Assembly (NCBI RefSeq): GCF_030708075.1
Contig: NZ_CP117982.1
Coordinates: 1,951,513 to 2,015,512, forward strand
DNA: 64,000 nt
Source of the DNA: Candidatus Epulonipiscium viviparus
Lineage (GTDB): Bacteria > Bacillota > Clostridia > Lachnospirales > Cellulosilyticaceae
Reading direction: 5' to 3'
Shown: one piece after another, positions 18,979 through 28,182 of the stretch
How positions within the stretch are numbered: position 1 is the first letter of the stretch
How the letters are laid out: each line of letters starts with the position of its first letter
The notes under the pieces: model-generated
What the model was told of the DNA's origin: nothing
Databases searched by the model: none
The model's input: only the letters and a program-made list of their open reading frames with translations
Made by a program: the position numbers and the translations under genes

Positions 18979-19965
18979 TTAGTTCCAAATCATTTGGTCG
19001 CGGAGATCTTTACCCACGGTTTCAACCTGAAGTTCTTGTTCTTTTTTGCGTCTATCAGTAAATGTTGGACGGTTGTTCTTGTTTTCTGCAATCCAATTTT
19101 TTGCAAAAGTGCCATCTTGTATTTCTGAGAGAACTTTTTTCATTTCTTTCTTAGTTTCATCGGTGATAATTCTTTGACCAATTGAGTAGTCGCCATATTC
19201 GGCAGTGTCAGAGATTGAATGTCTCATAAAATTTAATCCGCCTTTGTTTACTAGGTCGATGATAAGTTTCATTTCGTGAACACATTCAAAGTATGCGCTT
19301 TCTGGCTGATACCCTGCTTCAACAAGTGTTTCAAAACCGGCTTTCATAAGCTCGGAAACACCGCCGCAAAGAACAGCTTGTTCGCCAAATAAGTCTGTTT
19401 CAGTTTCTTCTTTAAAAGTAGTTTCAAGAATACCAGCTCTGGCTCCGCCAATACCTGCAGCATAAGCCAGCGCTATGTCCTTAGCGTTTCCAGTTGCGTC
19501 TTGATATACAGCGATTAGGCAAGGTACGCCTTTTCCAGCTTCGTATTCACTGCGAACAGTATGCCCAGGACCTTTTGGAGCAATCATAATTACATTGACA
19601 TCTTTTGGAGGCTCAATTTGCTTGTAATGAATATTGAAACCATGCGCGAATGCAAGAGTTTTGCCCGCAGTAAGTCCGGGTTCAATACTTTCTTTATATA
19701 GCGTAGGTTGTTTTTCATCATTTACAAGAATCATGATTAAATCAGCGGCAGCGGCGGCGTCTTTGGCAGTCATAACTTTCAATCCTGCATCTTCAGCTTT
19801 TTTCCAAGAAGGACTTCCATCATATAAGCCCACGATTACATTAAAACCTGATTCGTGAAGATTTAAAGCATGAGCATGCCCTTGTGAACCATAACCAATT
19901 ATCGCAATTTGTTTGCTTTTTAATACGTCTTCGTTACAATCTTTTGCATAAAATAATTTTGCCAT
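18979..19965 (-). CDS. ilvC: Ketol-acid reductoisomerase (class I)
   Basis: This 328-residue enzyme isomerises and reduces acetolactate to the dihydroxy acid. The Rossmann motif [13 protein letters not shown] lies near residue 25 and AHGFNIHY near residue 107. The C-terminal knotted domain holds the Mg-binding acidic residues ([24 protein letters not shown]). Length fits the short class I type. It is the first gene of the ilv-leu operon, right behind a TTGACA promoter. Confidence 0.97.
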   Translation of the reverse strand: MAKLFYAKDCNEDVLKSKQIAIIGYGSQGHAHALNLHESGFNVIVGLYDGSPSWKKAEDAGLKVMTAKDAAAAADLIMILVNDEKQPTLYKESIEPGLTAGKTLAFAHGFNIHYKQIEPPKDVNVIMIAPKGPGHTVRSEYEAGKGVPCLIAVYQDATGNAKDIALAYAAGIGGARAGILETTFKEETETDLFGEQAVLCGGVSELMKAGFETLVEAGYQPESAYFECVHEMKLIIDLVNKGGLNFMRHSISDTAEYGDYSIGQRIITDETKKEMKKVLSEIQDGTFAKNWIAENKNNRPTFTDRRKKEQELQVETVGKDLRDQMIWN

Positions 19966-20010
19966 TCTTAAAGCTCCTTTAATTAAAACTAAATTTTCAA
20001 CTACTTGTAT

Positions 20011-20039
20011 ATATTACCAACCTCGAAATGCAATGTCAA
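20011..20039 (-). promoter_or_regulatory. Promoter of the ilvC-leu-ilv operon
   Basis: On the minus strand a perfect TTGACA (20034-20039) is followed after 17 bp by TAATAT (20011-20016), 45 bp before the ilvC start. The leader of roughly 35-40 nt is too short for a T-box. Confidence 0.65.
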
Positions 20040-20067
20040 GTATCAGTTATTTAGAAATTACTGCAGA

Positions 20068-20952
20068 TTACATTAGGCAACCCATAATAGCACCCAACAG
20101 TACTCCAAGGTATACAATTGCGTTAAGTTCTTTTTTTACTACTGCCAGAATCATCTCTTCGAGTTTTTTGGGAGAGTAGCTAACAATTTTTTCTTCTATA
20201 ATACCAGAGAGATTTATTTTTTTGAGTACAGCAGCAAGTTGATTTTCGATAAAATTGGTATATGCGTTTGAGACTATATTGATAACGAAATCTTCATATT
20301 CGCTTATAGAATCGGTTAACTCGCCGACAGATGTATCGAAGAATTTATCAGCTTCTGCAGAAATCATTGTAAAAACATAATCGTAAATGCGCTCTTCGAT
20401 AATTTGATTGACGATTTCTTTGCCCTTAGTACTTATATTATCTATAAATGCATCTCCAATAAACATTTTAAAAGGACCGATACTGTCTTTGATGATATTG
20501 AGCACTTCGTTAATGATAGTTTCTCCAAGATTACTATTTTTAATACTATTTGCAACGAGCTGAGAAAGTTTTTTGATTGTTACAGCTTTATAATAATCCA
20601 ATTGATCAATTTTTAAATTATTTACAAGATATTCGTCCAATGTAATTGCAGAAGTGGAGGCTTCGGCTAGCACAGCTTTTATCGCAGCTTCAATGCCAGA
20701 ATAAATCTCAGCACCAAGTAGACGACTCTTAAGAATACTAAGGTCAATCAATTCCTTTTCTATTAGCTGCCCAGCTTCGTGACCTATTCGTTGTTGCTCC
20801 TTAGGTATCATTCCGGGTGTAAAAGGTAACGTTTTTCCAAAAATAACCACCGGATTTAGTGGTCTAAAGAGCATTTTGATAGCAATGCTGTTAGTAATAT
20901 ATCCTATCGCACCTCCAACAATTGGTCCCATTAAAATTTCCCATTCAAACAT
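20068..20952 (-). CDS. DUF445 family membrane protein (YheB-like)
   Basis: The protein has 294 residues with a hydrophobic segment at each end (PIVGGAIGYITNSIAIKML at the N-terminus; a last 20-residue membrane segment at the C-terminus) and a long helical middle. The N-terminal block IGYITNSIAIKMLFRP and the PFTPGMIPKEQ segment are hallmarks of DUF445, whose role is unknown. It lies upstream of the ilvC promoter and is transcribed in the same direction. Its length is shorter than the Bacillus YheB relative. Confidence 0.85.
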   Translation of the reverse strand: MFEWEILMGPIVGGAIGYITNSIAIKMLFRPLNPVVIFGKTLPFTPGMIPKEQQRIGHEAGQLIEKELIDLSILKSRLLGAEIYSGIEAAIKAVLAEASTSAITLDEYLVNNLKIDQLDYYKAVTIKKLSQLVANSIKNSNLGETIINEVLNIIKDSIGPFKMFIGDAFIDNISTKGKEIVNQIIEERIYDYVFTMISAEADKFFDTSVGELTDSISEYEDFVINIVSNAYTNFIENQLAAVLKKINLSGIIEEKIVSYSPKKLEEMILAVVKKELNAIVYLGVLLGAIMGCLM

Positions 20953-21050
20953 TTTAATCTCCTTATAATATATTTGCAGCCTGAGTAGTTGCAGGATCTG
21001 TAATAGAGTATTGTCTTTTTTACAAAAAATAAAACAGCTATGAATATTTT

Positions 21051-21659
21051 TTAACGGAGATGCTTCGCGAATATTTTATAAAAGATAAATGAGTTTAGAT
21101 ATGCGACTAAAGCAAAGGCAAAAAAGCACCAGCAAAATGTATATAAAGGAAGTAATGCAACATCCATATAAGTCAAGCTGATAGGGAAGAATGTAATTAA
21201 TGCAATTATAGCAGTAGCAGGGAATTTTGCGATCATAAATATAAAGCTATTTTTAATTAAATTGGCTAAAGTATTTTCGAACGTTGCTATTACTGGAAAA
21301 ACGTATAGTGCAACTAATATAAGAATTACTGTAACAAAGACAGTAGTATAAAAAACCGCTTTAGATGCGACAACCACACTGAATTGTAAATTAAATAACA
21401 GTATTGTAGTAATAACAAGTATGGCGATCCAAGCGATTGTTGCTTGTTTAAAGTTGGACTTGAATGCCTTAAAGTAAGTTCGAGCAGTATCGGAATGTGT
21501 ACCATTAATCATTTTCAAAGTGCATTGATACATTGCTGTAAAACTTGCGCCTATAGTAACGATGGGTATGCTGGTTAAAATAAAAAGTATATTTAATAAA
21601 CAAATTTCACCGATTCTAATTAAGATTTGATTTAAAAAAGAATCTTCGTTGGTAAACAT
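21051..21659 (-). CDS. DUF624/YesL-family membrane protein
   Basis: This 202-residue protein has about five membrane helices and begins MFTNEDSFLNQILIRIGEI. The ATG at 21659 is preferred because AAAGGAG lies at the right distance. DUF624 proteins of Firmicutes are usually found beside sugar ABC importers or glycan-use genes. Here the gene is divergent from such an importer (21854-24896), so a shared regulatory region is likely. Its molecular role is unknown. Confidence 0.8.
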   Translation of the reverse strand: MFTNEDSFLNQILIRIGEICLLNILFILTSIPIVTIGASFTAMYQCTLKMINGTHSDTARTYFKAFKSNFKQATIAWIAILVITTILLFNLQFSVVVASKAVFYTTVFVTVILILVALYVFPVIATFENTLANLIKNSFIFMIAKFPATAIIALITFFPISLTYMDVALLPLYTFCWCFFAFALVAYLNSFIFYKIFAKHLR

Positions 21660-21788
21660 AAAAATCACTCCTTTATTAAAGATATTTGCTATTATTATTG
21701 CGTAAATTTATTAATTAGTCAAATGAGAAATAAATTTAAATTAATGCGTAAAAATAGATGCTTCGTTTTAAAAACTTTGTGATAAATG

Positions 21789-21817
21789 TTTACAAGATAG
21801 TAAAAATAGTGTATGAT
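21789..21817 (+). promoter_or_regulatory. Promoter of the sugar ABC importer operon
   Basis: TTTACA (21789-21794) and TATGAT (21812-21817) are separated by exactly 17 bp, about 36 bp before the binding-protein start. Confidence 0.7.
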
Positions 21818-21853
21818 GTACTGGAAAGAAAGATTTTAAGGGAGGATTATATT

Positions 21854-23125
21854 ATGAAATTGACAAAAATATTATACACAATGTTTGCGGCAACAACAAT
21901 TATGGCTATGGTAGGGTGTTCATCATCAGATGAAATTAGTGGAAATTCTGAAGACGTAGTGTTGTCGGTAAATATTTGGGACGCATATCAGCAGCCTGGC
22001 ATTCAGCAAATTTTAAACGAATTTACTGCGGAGACAGGAATTAAAACCAGCCTATCAATGATAACTTGGAGTGAATATTGGTCTGTGTTAGAAGCTGGAG
22101 CACAGGGAGGTCAGTTGCCAGATGTATTTTGGATGCACTCAAATGAGAGTCAGAGATATATGGAAAACGACATGTTACTAGACTTGACAGATCAAATAGC
22201 AGAAAGCACTTTAATCGATCCGGCAAATTACCCTGATGACATCTGGGATTTGTACATATCAGACAAGAAATATTATGCGGTACCAAAAGATATAGATACG
22301 ATTGCGTTGTGGTATAACAAGACGATGTTTGATGCTGCGGGGATAGAGTATCCAAACGAAGATTGGACATGGGACGATATGACACAAGCAGCTCGAAAAC
22401 TTACCAAAGCTGATGGCAGTCAATATGGAATTGCGATGAGAAATGATACAAACCAAGAAGGATACTATAATATATTATATTCTAATGGTGGTAGAATTTT
22501 AAATGAAGATAAAACAAAGTCAATGCTAGATGATCCGAAGACTATTGAGGGAATGGAAGTTTTAGAAACGTGGATTAATGAAGGACTAATGCCATCGTTA
22601 GCAACAATGTCAGAAACTCCGGCAGAAGTTTTAATGCAGTCTGGGCAAGTTGCAATGGCTCTTCATGGCTCTTGGATGTTACCGTCATATAAAACGAGTG
22701 ATTATGCATTAGCAAATATAGATATTGCAGAGCTTCCAAAATCTGCAGCAACCGGAGATCGGGTTTCTGTATATAATGGACTAGGCTGGGCAGCTGCAGC
22801 AAACACGGAGCATCCAGAAGAAGCGTGGAAGTTGGTGGAATACTTGGGTTCAGAAAAAGCACAGTTAAGGCAAGCGGAACTAGGAGTTACAATGTCGGCG
22901 TTTACAGGAACTTCTGATGCTTGGATTAATTCTTCAGATTTTAACTTGCAGGCATATATAAATATGATGGACAATATGGTAATTAGACCGTATTCTAGAA
23001 ATACAGTTATTTGGGAAAATGACAACAACGAGGCTTTGAAAGCAGTCTATACAGGAGACGAAACTATGGAAGAAGCATTAAAAAAGATGGCAGCAGAAAT
23101 GAATGAGACATTAGAAAACGAATAA
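21854..23125 (+). CDS. Sugar ABC transporter, substrate-binding lipoprotein
   Basis: This 423-residue family 1 solute-binding protein starts at ATG 21854, 8 bp after GGAGGA. The signal peptide ends in the lipobox AMVGC, so Cys is lipidated and the protein is tethered to the outer face of the membrane. The mature part has the two-lobe pattern of oligosaccharide-binding proteins (VNIWDAYQQPGIQQIL; DVFWMHSNES; ALWYNKTMFDAAGI). It is followed by two permeases; no ATPase is present, so a shared MsmK/UgpC-type ATPase elsewhere is expected. The sugar is unknown; given the GH86 and GH2 enzymes in the window, a galacto-oligosaccharide is a guess. Confidence 0.93.
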   Translation: MKLTKILYTMFAATTIMAMVGCSSSDEISGNSEDVVLSVNIWDAYQQPGIQQILNEFTAETGIKTSLSMITWSEYWSVLEAGAQGGQLPDVFWMHSNESQRYMENDMLLDLTDQIAESTLIDPANYPDDIWDLYISDKKYYAVPKDIDTIALWYNKTMFDAAGIEYPNEDWTWDDMTQAARKLTKADGSQYGIAMRNDTNQEGYYNILYSNGGRILNEDKTKSMLDDPKTIEGMEVLETWINEGLMPSLATMSETPAEVLMQSGQVAMALHGSWMLPSYKTSDYALANIDIAELPKSAATGDRVSVYNGLGWAAAANTEHPEEAWKLVEYLGSEKAQLRQAELGVTMSAFTGTSDAWINSSDFNLQAYINMMDNMVIRPYSRNTVIWENDNNEALKAVYTGDETMEEALKKMAAEMNETLENE

Positions 23126-23158
23126 TTGTAAATGTTTATAAAAGAAGGGTTGATGTAT

Positions 23159-24046
23159 ATGGAAAAGAAAATGTCCGCCCAACAAAAAAATGAATGTATG
23201 TGGGGATGGCTATTTATTCTTCCTACTATTATAGGTTTGGTTGTACTAAATATCATTCCTATTTTCCAAACATTGTATCAAAGTTTTTTTAAGACAGGAG
23301 ACTTTGGTAAAGGAAACATTTTTGTTGGATTAGATAATTATATGAAAGTTTTTGGAGATAGCGAAGTGTGGCAAGCGTTGGTAAATACATTTCAGTATGC
23401 TATTGTAGAAGTACCGTTATCGATTGCTATTGCCTTGGTGCTTGCAGTTGTATTAAATAGAAAAATGAAAGGGCGAACTATCTACCGTACAATTGTATTT
23501 TTGCCAATGGTTACTGCTCCTGCAGCGATTGCAATGGTTTGGAGATGGTTGCTTAATTCAAATTTTGGATTGATCAATAATATGTTTGGCTTAGATACAC
23601 AGTGGGTTTCAGATCCTAAAATAGCAGTATATTCAATAGCTATTATTGGAGTATGGTCAATTTTGGGATATAACATGATTTTGTTTTTGTCGGGGCTACA
23701 AGAAATTCCTGCCGACTATTATGAGGCAGCAACAATCGATGGAGCAACAGGATTCAGAAGCTTTTTTCATATCACAATTCCGTTGTTATCGCCAACAATC
23801 TTTTTCGTATGCATTACTAGAATCATTGGATCTATGCAAGTGTTTGATTTAATCTATATGGTAATCGATAAATCTAATCCAGCATTGGCTGAGACGCAGT
23901 CTTTGGTATATTTATTTTATCAATACGCTTTTACAGAAAAGAACTTGGGCTATGGCTCAACAATCGTTGCATTATTGCTAGTGATTACATTGATTATTAC
24001 AGTAATTCAAATGAAGTTGCAAAAAAAATGGGTGTTCTATAATTAG
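23159..24046 (+). CDS. Sugar ABC transporter permease (MalF type)
   Basis: This ~295-residue protein has six membrane helices. The EAA loop that docks the ATPase is visible in DYYEAATIDGATGFRSFFHITIPLL. The start is placed at ATG 23159 (MEKKMSAQQ), 9 bp after a GAAGGG site; upstream in-frame starts lie too close to that site or lack one. It forms the first half of the channel with the next gene, in one operon with the binding protein. Confidence 0.93.
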   Translation: MEKKMSAQQKNECMWGWLFILPTIIGLVVLNIIPIFQTLYQSFFKTGDFGKGNIFVGLDNYMKVFGDSEVWQALVNTFQYAIVEVPLSIAIALVLAVVLNRKMKGRTIYRTIVFLPMVTAPAAIAMVWRWLLNSNFGLINNMFGLDTQWVSDPKIAVYSIAIIGVWSILGYNMILFLSGLQEIPADYYEAATIDGATGFRSFFHITIPLLSPTIFFVCITRIIGSMQVFDLIYMVIDKSNPALAETQSLVYLFYQYAFTEKNLGYGSTIVALLLVITLIITVIQMKLQKKWVFYN

Positions 24047-24065
24047 AAAGGGGAGATGATTTGTT

Positions 24066-24896
24066 ATGGAAAAGAAATCGTATGATGTCTCTATAATTAC
24101 ACATGCGTTTATGATTATTGTTTCGGTAACTATGTTAGTTCCCTTTTTCTGGATGATATTAACATCGTTTAAAACAGTTTCTGAGACAATGCAGGTGAAT
24201 CCATTTGTAATATTTCCGAAAGATTGGACATGGGCGGCATTTACTAATGTTATGGAAGAGATGAATTTTTTGGTGCTATATAAAAATACGCTATTGATGA
24301 TTTTGTTTAGAATAGTGTGTGCAGTATTGACGGCAACTCTTGCGGGGTATGCATTTGCTCGATTGGAATTTAAAGGGAAGAATATAGCGTTTGCGGTAGT
24401 ATTGCTTCAGATGATGGTACCAGTGCAAATCTTCTTAATTCCACAATATTTGATGGTGAGTAAAATGGGAATGTTGAACACGACATTTGCGTTAGTATTT
24501 CCAGGAATGGTTTCGGCATTTGGAACATTCTTGTTGCGTCAAGCATATATGGGATTGCCAAAAGAGTTAGAAGAAGCGGCAAAAATTGATGGATGTAATA
24601 TAGGTCAAACGTTTTTATTTATAATGGCGCCACTGACTCGCTCAGCGATGGTAGCTTTAGGAATATTTACGGCCTTGTTTGCGTTTAAAGATTTGATGTG
24701 GCCAATGATTGTAAATACCGATAAAGCTCAGTTGGTATTGTCTTCTGCTCTTGCAAAAATGCAGGGACAATTTTCAACAAACTATCCAGAACTTATGGCA
24801 GCGTCGTTAATTGCTTGCGTACCGATGATTATTATTTATGTGATATTTCAAAAACAATTTATTCAAGGTATCGCAACAAGTGGCGGAAAATTATAA
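24066..24896 (+). CDS. Sugar ABC transporter permease (MalG type)
   Basis: This 276-residue permease has six membrane helices and the EAA loop LEEAAKIDGCNIGQTF. The N-terminal FWMILTSFKT block is typical of MalG/UgpE-type subunits, and the C-terminal QKQFIQGIATSGGK is the usual end that contacts the ATPase. It starts 20 bp after the partner permease with a GGGGAG site. A terminator follows. Confidence 0.94.
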   Translation: MEKKSYDVSIITHAFMIIVSVTMLVPFFWMILTSFKTVSETMQVNPFVIFPKDWTWAAFTNVMEEMNFLVLYKNTLLMILFRIVCAVLTATLAGYAFARLEFKGKNIAFAVVLLQMMVPVQIFLIPQYLMVSKMGMLNTTFALVFPGMVSAFGTFLLRQAYMGLPKELEEAAKIDGCNIGQTFLFIMAPLTRSAMVALGIFTALFAFKDLMWPMIVNTDKAQLVLSSALAKMQGQFSTNYPELMAASLIACVPMIIIYVIFQKQFIQGIATSGGKL

Positions 24897-24913
24897 TATA
24901 TAATTAATAATAG

Positions 24914-24957
24914 ATTGCTGTGCATAGAGATTGATTAGCGCAGCAATTATTTTTTTG
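24914..24957 (+). terminator. Intrinsic terminator of the ABC importer operon
   Basis: ATTGCTGTGC and GCGCAGCAAT pair (one wobble) around a 14-nt loop and are followed by T and A then seven T residues, just after the second permease gene. Confidence 0.9.
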
Positions 24958-24975
24958 GCAATTTTAGAATAATGG

Positions 24976-25803
24976 TTATCCGATGAAGGGGTTATAGAAT
25001 CTGCTACCATTACTAAATGTCACATACATAGATATTGCGAAAAATATTACCATAAATATGAGGCTCAAGTAGTCTGCAACTGTAAAAGGCTTTTCGCTAT
25101 ACCAAGTTCTTTGCGTATTATTTCCAAACGCTCGGAGTTCCATTGCGGCACTGATAGTTTCGATGCGCTCTAAACTAGAAAATACAAGTGGTACAAGAAT
25201 TGCAGAAATATGCTTAACTTTTGTTCTCAATTTGGCTTTTTTTGATAAATCTACGCCGCGGGCTTGTTGAGCAAATGTAATTTCTTGATAGCTGTTTTGA
25301 ATATCTGGAATGTATCGTAAAGTAATTGAAACAGCATATGCGATCTTATAATTGACCCCAATTTTATTTAAAGAGGCAGCAAACTCACTAGGTTGTGTTG
25401 CAACAATAAATAGTAGTGCGAATGGCGTTACTGCGAAATATTTTAGAGTGATATTTAGATGATAGAATAGCTGCTCTGCCGTGACGGAATAATTACCTGC
25501 AATATCAAATAGGACAGTTTTGGTGCCATAAATTTCAACTCCTTGATATGGAGCAAAAATATAGATTGCTATATTGTTAATTACCAAAAATACTAATATA
25601 AAATAGACGATAAAGGAAATTTCACGAAACTGAATTTTGGATATTGCAAATACGATAAAGCTCAATATTAGTAATACAACTAAAACTCGAGTATCATATG
25701 ATAGCATGGCGACAAAGGAGCATAGTAACAATATTATCAATTTGGTTGCTCCAGTTAGGCTATGTACAAATGAAGTTTTTTCAATATATCCCAGTGTTTT
25801 CAA
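24976..25803 (-). CDS. ECF transporter transmembrane subunit EcfT
   Basis: This ~275-residue integral membrane protein is the T component that couples the ATPases to the substrate-binding S component. The coupling-helix motif is visible in ITFAQQARGVDL, followed by the second conserved ERIETISAAMELRAFG block (Ala-Arg-Gly type pairs). I prefer a TTG start at 25803 (MKTLGYIEK), because GGAGGG lies 6 bp before it; the upstream ATG at 25821 is inside or before the ribosome site. The start overlaps the 3' end of the ATPase gene by 23 bases. It forms a three-gene unit with the S and double-A genes. Confidence 0.88.
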   Translation of the reverse strand: MKTLGYIEKTSFVHSLTGATKLIILLLCSFVAMLSYDTRVLVVLLILSFIVFAISKIQFREISFIVYFILVFLVINNIAIYIFAPYQGVEIYGTKTVLFDIAGNYSVTAEQLFYHLNITLKYFAVTPFALLFIVATQPSEFAASLNKIGVNYKIAYAVSITLRYIPDIQNSYQEITFAQQARGVDLSKKAKLRTKVKHISAILVPLVFSSLERIETISAAMELRAFGNNTQRTWYSEKPFTVADYLSLIFMVIFFAISMYVTFSNGSRFYNPFIG

Positions 25804-27490
25804 AGCGTACCCTCCTATCATGTGATATAAAGCGTTTTACAAATTCTTTGGGTTGTGCAAGTCCGGCATAGATAGCTAATGTATATAACGATGTGACTTT
25901 TAAGTGGGCTGCTTCTATCAGATTTGTATCAGTTAGGACATCAACTGTTGCAGCTTCAGCTAGCTTATTGCCATCTGCTAATACGATTGCGCGATCGGTA
26001 TATTCCAGCATTAGATGCATGTCGTGAGTTATAATGATTATGGTAATACCTTTTTGATTTAGCTCTCGTAGAAATTCCATAATTCGAGTATAATTTTTAA
26101 AATCTTGTCCTGCAGTAGGTTCATCTAAGATGATTATATCTGGGTTCATTACCAAAATAGAAGCAATAGTGACGCGCTTTTTTTGGCCAAAGCTAAGGGC
26201 GGAGATGGGCCAATTTCTAAAATGATACAACCCGCAAATTTTTAGTGTGGCATAAACTCGTTCTACGATTTTGGTAGCAGGAATGTTTTGGATTTTTAAT
26301 CCAAATGCAACTTCATCGAATAGCATAGTTTGAGAAATCATTTGGTTGGGATTTTGTAATACGACACCAATATGGTTGGCACGCTCTGCAATTGAAAAAG
26401 GAAAAATGTCGTGATCATTAAACAAAATTTTGCCTCTGGTAGGTTTAAAAAATCCACAAATTAACTTTGCGATAGTAGATTTGCCGGCACCGTTTTTGCC
26501 AACTATACTTAACATTTCACCTTGATAAATAGTGAAGTTTATGTTATTTAATACTTTTGAAGAGGCAGAATAACTAAAGGAAACGTTTTTAAATTCGAGT
26601 ATGGGATTTGTTAGTGCAGGTTTTGGTGCAGCAGGAATTTGGTCTTGCCACTCTTGAAGCTTTTGTGCCATGCCAGGAATGTGAAGAGAATTGATATTGC
26701 TGAGATTAGACCTAATAGCAAGTTCGATGTCTGCATATTTTAAGGCAGCAATATAGAGGGGTTCGCGGATACCAGCTTGTATTAAAGTATCGGTTATTAA
26801 AATATTATTGGGCGCATGATCTGCAACGATCTGTCCGTCATAAATTACAACAATTCTGTCTAAATGACAATGAAGAACATCTTCTAGTCGATGCTCAATA
26901 ATTATAACGGTTTTGTCGTGGCCCACTTTATTAATTAGCTCGATAGCAGATTTTCCGGTAGCAGGATCTAAGTTTGCTAATGGCTCATCAAATAGCAAGA
27001 TGGGCAAGTCGCGAATTAATGTACCGGCCAAAGTTACACGTTGCTTTTGACCGCCCGAAAGCTGATGTGGAGATGCCAGAAGATTGGATTCGATATCAAC
27101 CATTTTTGCCGCATTAGCAACAAGGGCTTTCATTTCAGATTGAGCAATGGCATCGTTTTCGAGTTTGAATGCAATATCTTCTCCTACAGTTAGGCCAACG
27201 AATTGTCCATCAGGATCTTGAAGGACTGTTCCGACAGAGTTTGCAGCTTGTGCGATGCTAGAAATAGGGTTGCCACATATAGAAAGAGTGCCCGTATAAG
27301 CTCCTTCATAAAAAAAAGGAGCCAATCCATTGATGCAGTGAGATAAGGTGCTTTTTCCAGAGCCAGAAGGACCAACAATGAGTACTTTTTCGCCTTCATA
27401 AATGGTTAAGTTGATATTTTTCAGTGTGGGATATTTCTGATTTTTATATAAAAAGTTAAAATCTTTAAATTGAACTACAACTTTTTTCAT
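25781..27490 (-). CDS. ECF transporter double ATPase (two fused EcfA domains)
   Basis: This 569-residue protein contains two complete ABC ATPase domains in one chain. Walker A motifs are GPSGSGKST (residues 40-48) and GKNGAGKST (331-339). Signature motifs are LSGGQKQR (about 144) and LSFGQKKR (about 432), and Walker B LLFDEP and IILDEP follow each. The fused form replaces separate EcfA1 and EcfA2. It is preceded by the UPF0397-type S component by 12 bp. This gene layout is a dedicated (group I) ECF system rather than a shared module. Confidence 0.93.
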   Translation of the reverse strand: MKKVVVQFKDFNFLYKNQKYPTLKNINLTIYEGEKVLIVGPSGSGKSTLSHCINGLAPFFYEGAYTGTLSICGNPISSIAQAANSVGTVLQDPDGQFVGLTVGEDIAFKLENDAIAQSEMKALVANAAKMVDIESNLLASPHQLSGGQKQRVTLAGTLIRDLPILLFDEPLANLDPATGKSAIELINKVGHDKTVIIIEHRLEDVLHCHLDRIVVIYDGQIVADHAPNNILITDTLIQAGIREPLYIAALKYADIELAIRSNLSNINSLHIPGMAQKLQEWQDQIPAAPKPALTNPILEFKNVSFSYSASSKVLNNINFTIYQGEMLSIVGKNGAGKSTIAKLICGFFKPTRGKILFNDHDIFPFSIAERANHIGVVLQNPNQMISQTMLFDEVAFGLKIQNIPATKIVERVYATLKICGLYHFRNWPISALSFGQKKRVTIASILVMNPDIIILDEPTAGQDFKNYTRIMEFLRELNQKGITIIIITHDMHLMLEYTDRAIVLADGNKLAEAATVDVLTDTNLIEAAHLKVTSLYTLAIYAGLAQPKEFVKRFISHDRRVRFENTGIY

Positions 27491-27502
27491 GGTAAATACC
27501 TC

Positions 27503-28045
27503 TTAATTTTCTTTCTCTAAATTTTGGTGCTTTGTGCGCGTGTTAGAATATGTATAAAGAAGTGCAGTTCCGATTACGCCAACAGTAAGAATATTTGTGC
27601 TACCAGCTACTAATCCTTGCAAAAATACCTTATTTGCGGCTTCTTGATAAATAATAATATCTAATATAGGTGCAACAACACCCCAGGCAACTAAGTTGGC
27701 TACTATTTGGGTTAGGTTAAAAATGAGTATATTCTGTTTAGAAAATAATTGATTTTTGATGTTGATTTTTTTAGATACTAATCCTACTATAAGTCCAAAT
27801 ACAGCCGAGGCAATAATCCAGCTAAACCATAGCGAGCCATATGCAGTCAGATCCTTTAATATGTGTCCAATAAATCCGATGCATCCTCCTGCAAGAGGGC
27901 CGTACAATATTGCCATCAATGCCAAAAGCGCATATGCAGTTTGAATTTCTGTATTTGGTACCCCGGTTGGAATAGATGCAAATCTACTGAGAATTAAAAA
28001 AAGGGCAGAACCGATTCCTATTGCTACAATAGTTTTTATTTTCAT
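27503..28045 (-). CDS. ECF transporter S component, UPF0397 family
   Basis: This 180-residue protein has five or six membrane helices. The block FASIPTGVPNTEIQT followed by YGPLAGG identifies the UPF0397 group, known from streptococci and lactobacilli beside a fused ATPase and an EcfT gene, exactly as here. S components bind a vitamin or other micronutrient at nanomolar affinity. The ligand of this group is not certain to me and nothing in the neighbourhood (no riboswitch, no biosynthetic gene) points to one. Confidence 0.88.
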   Translation of the reverse strand: MKIKTIVAIGIGSALFLILSRFASIPTGVPNTEIQTAYALLALMAILYGPLAGGCIGFIGHILKDLTAYGSLWFSWIIASAVFGLIVGLVSKKINIKNQLFSKQNILIFNLTQIVANLVAWGVVAPILDIIIYQEAANKVFLQGLVAGSTNILTVGVIGTALLYTYSNTRTKHQNLEKEN

Positions 28046-28085
28046 TGTGGTATCACTCCTTTAAAAATTTTTAGATACTTTATAA

Positions 28086-28114
28086 ATAATATCGTAATAT
28101 TTAACAAAAGTCAA
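28086..28114 (-). promoter_or_regulatory. Promoter of the ECF transporter operon
   Basis: On the minus strand TTGACT (28109-28114) and TATTAT (28086-28091) are 17 bp apart, 40 bp before the S-component start. Confidence 0.65.
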
Positions 28115-28124
28115 TGCGAGTATA

Positions 28125-28162
28125 TAAAAAAACCTTAATGCCAAAAATACGGCAGAAAGGTT
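28125..28162 (-). terminator. Intrinsic terminator of the tct operon
   Basis: On the minus strand AACCTT pairs with AAGGTT and, inside, TGCC pairs with GGCA, followed by seven T residues. It lies 20 bp after tctA and just before the ECF promoter. Confidence 0.88.
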
Positions 28163-28182
28163 ATAGGAAATTATATTGTATT

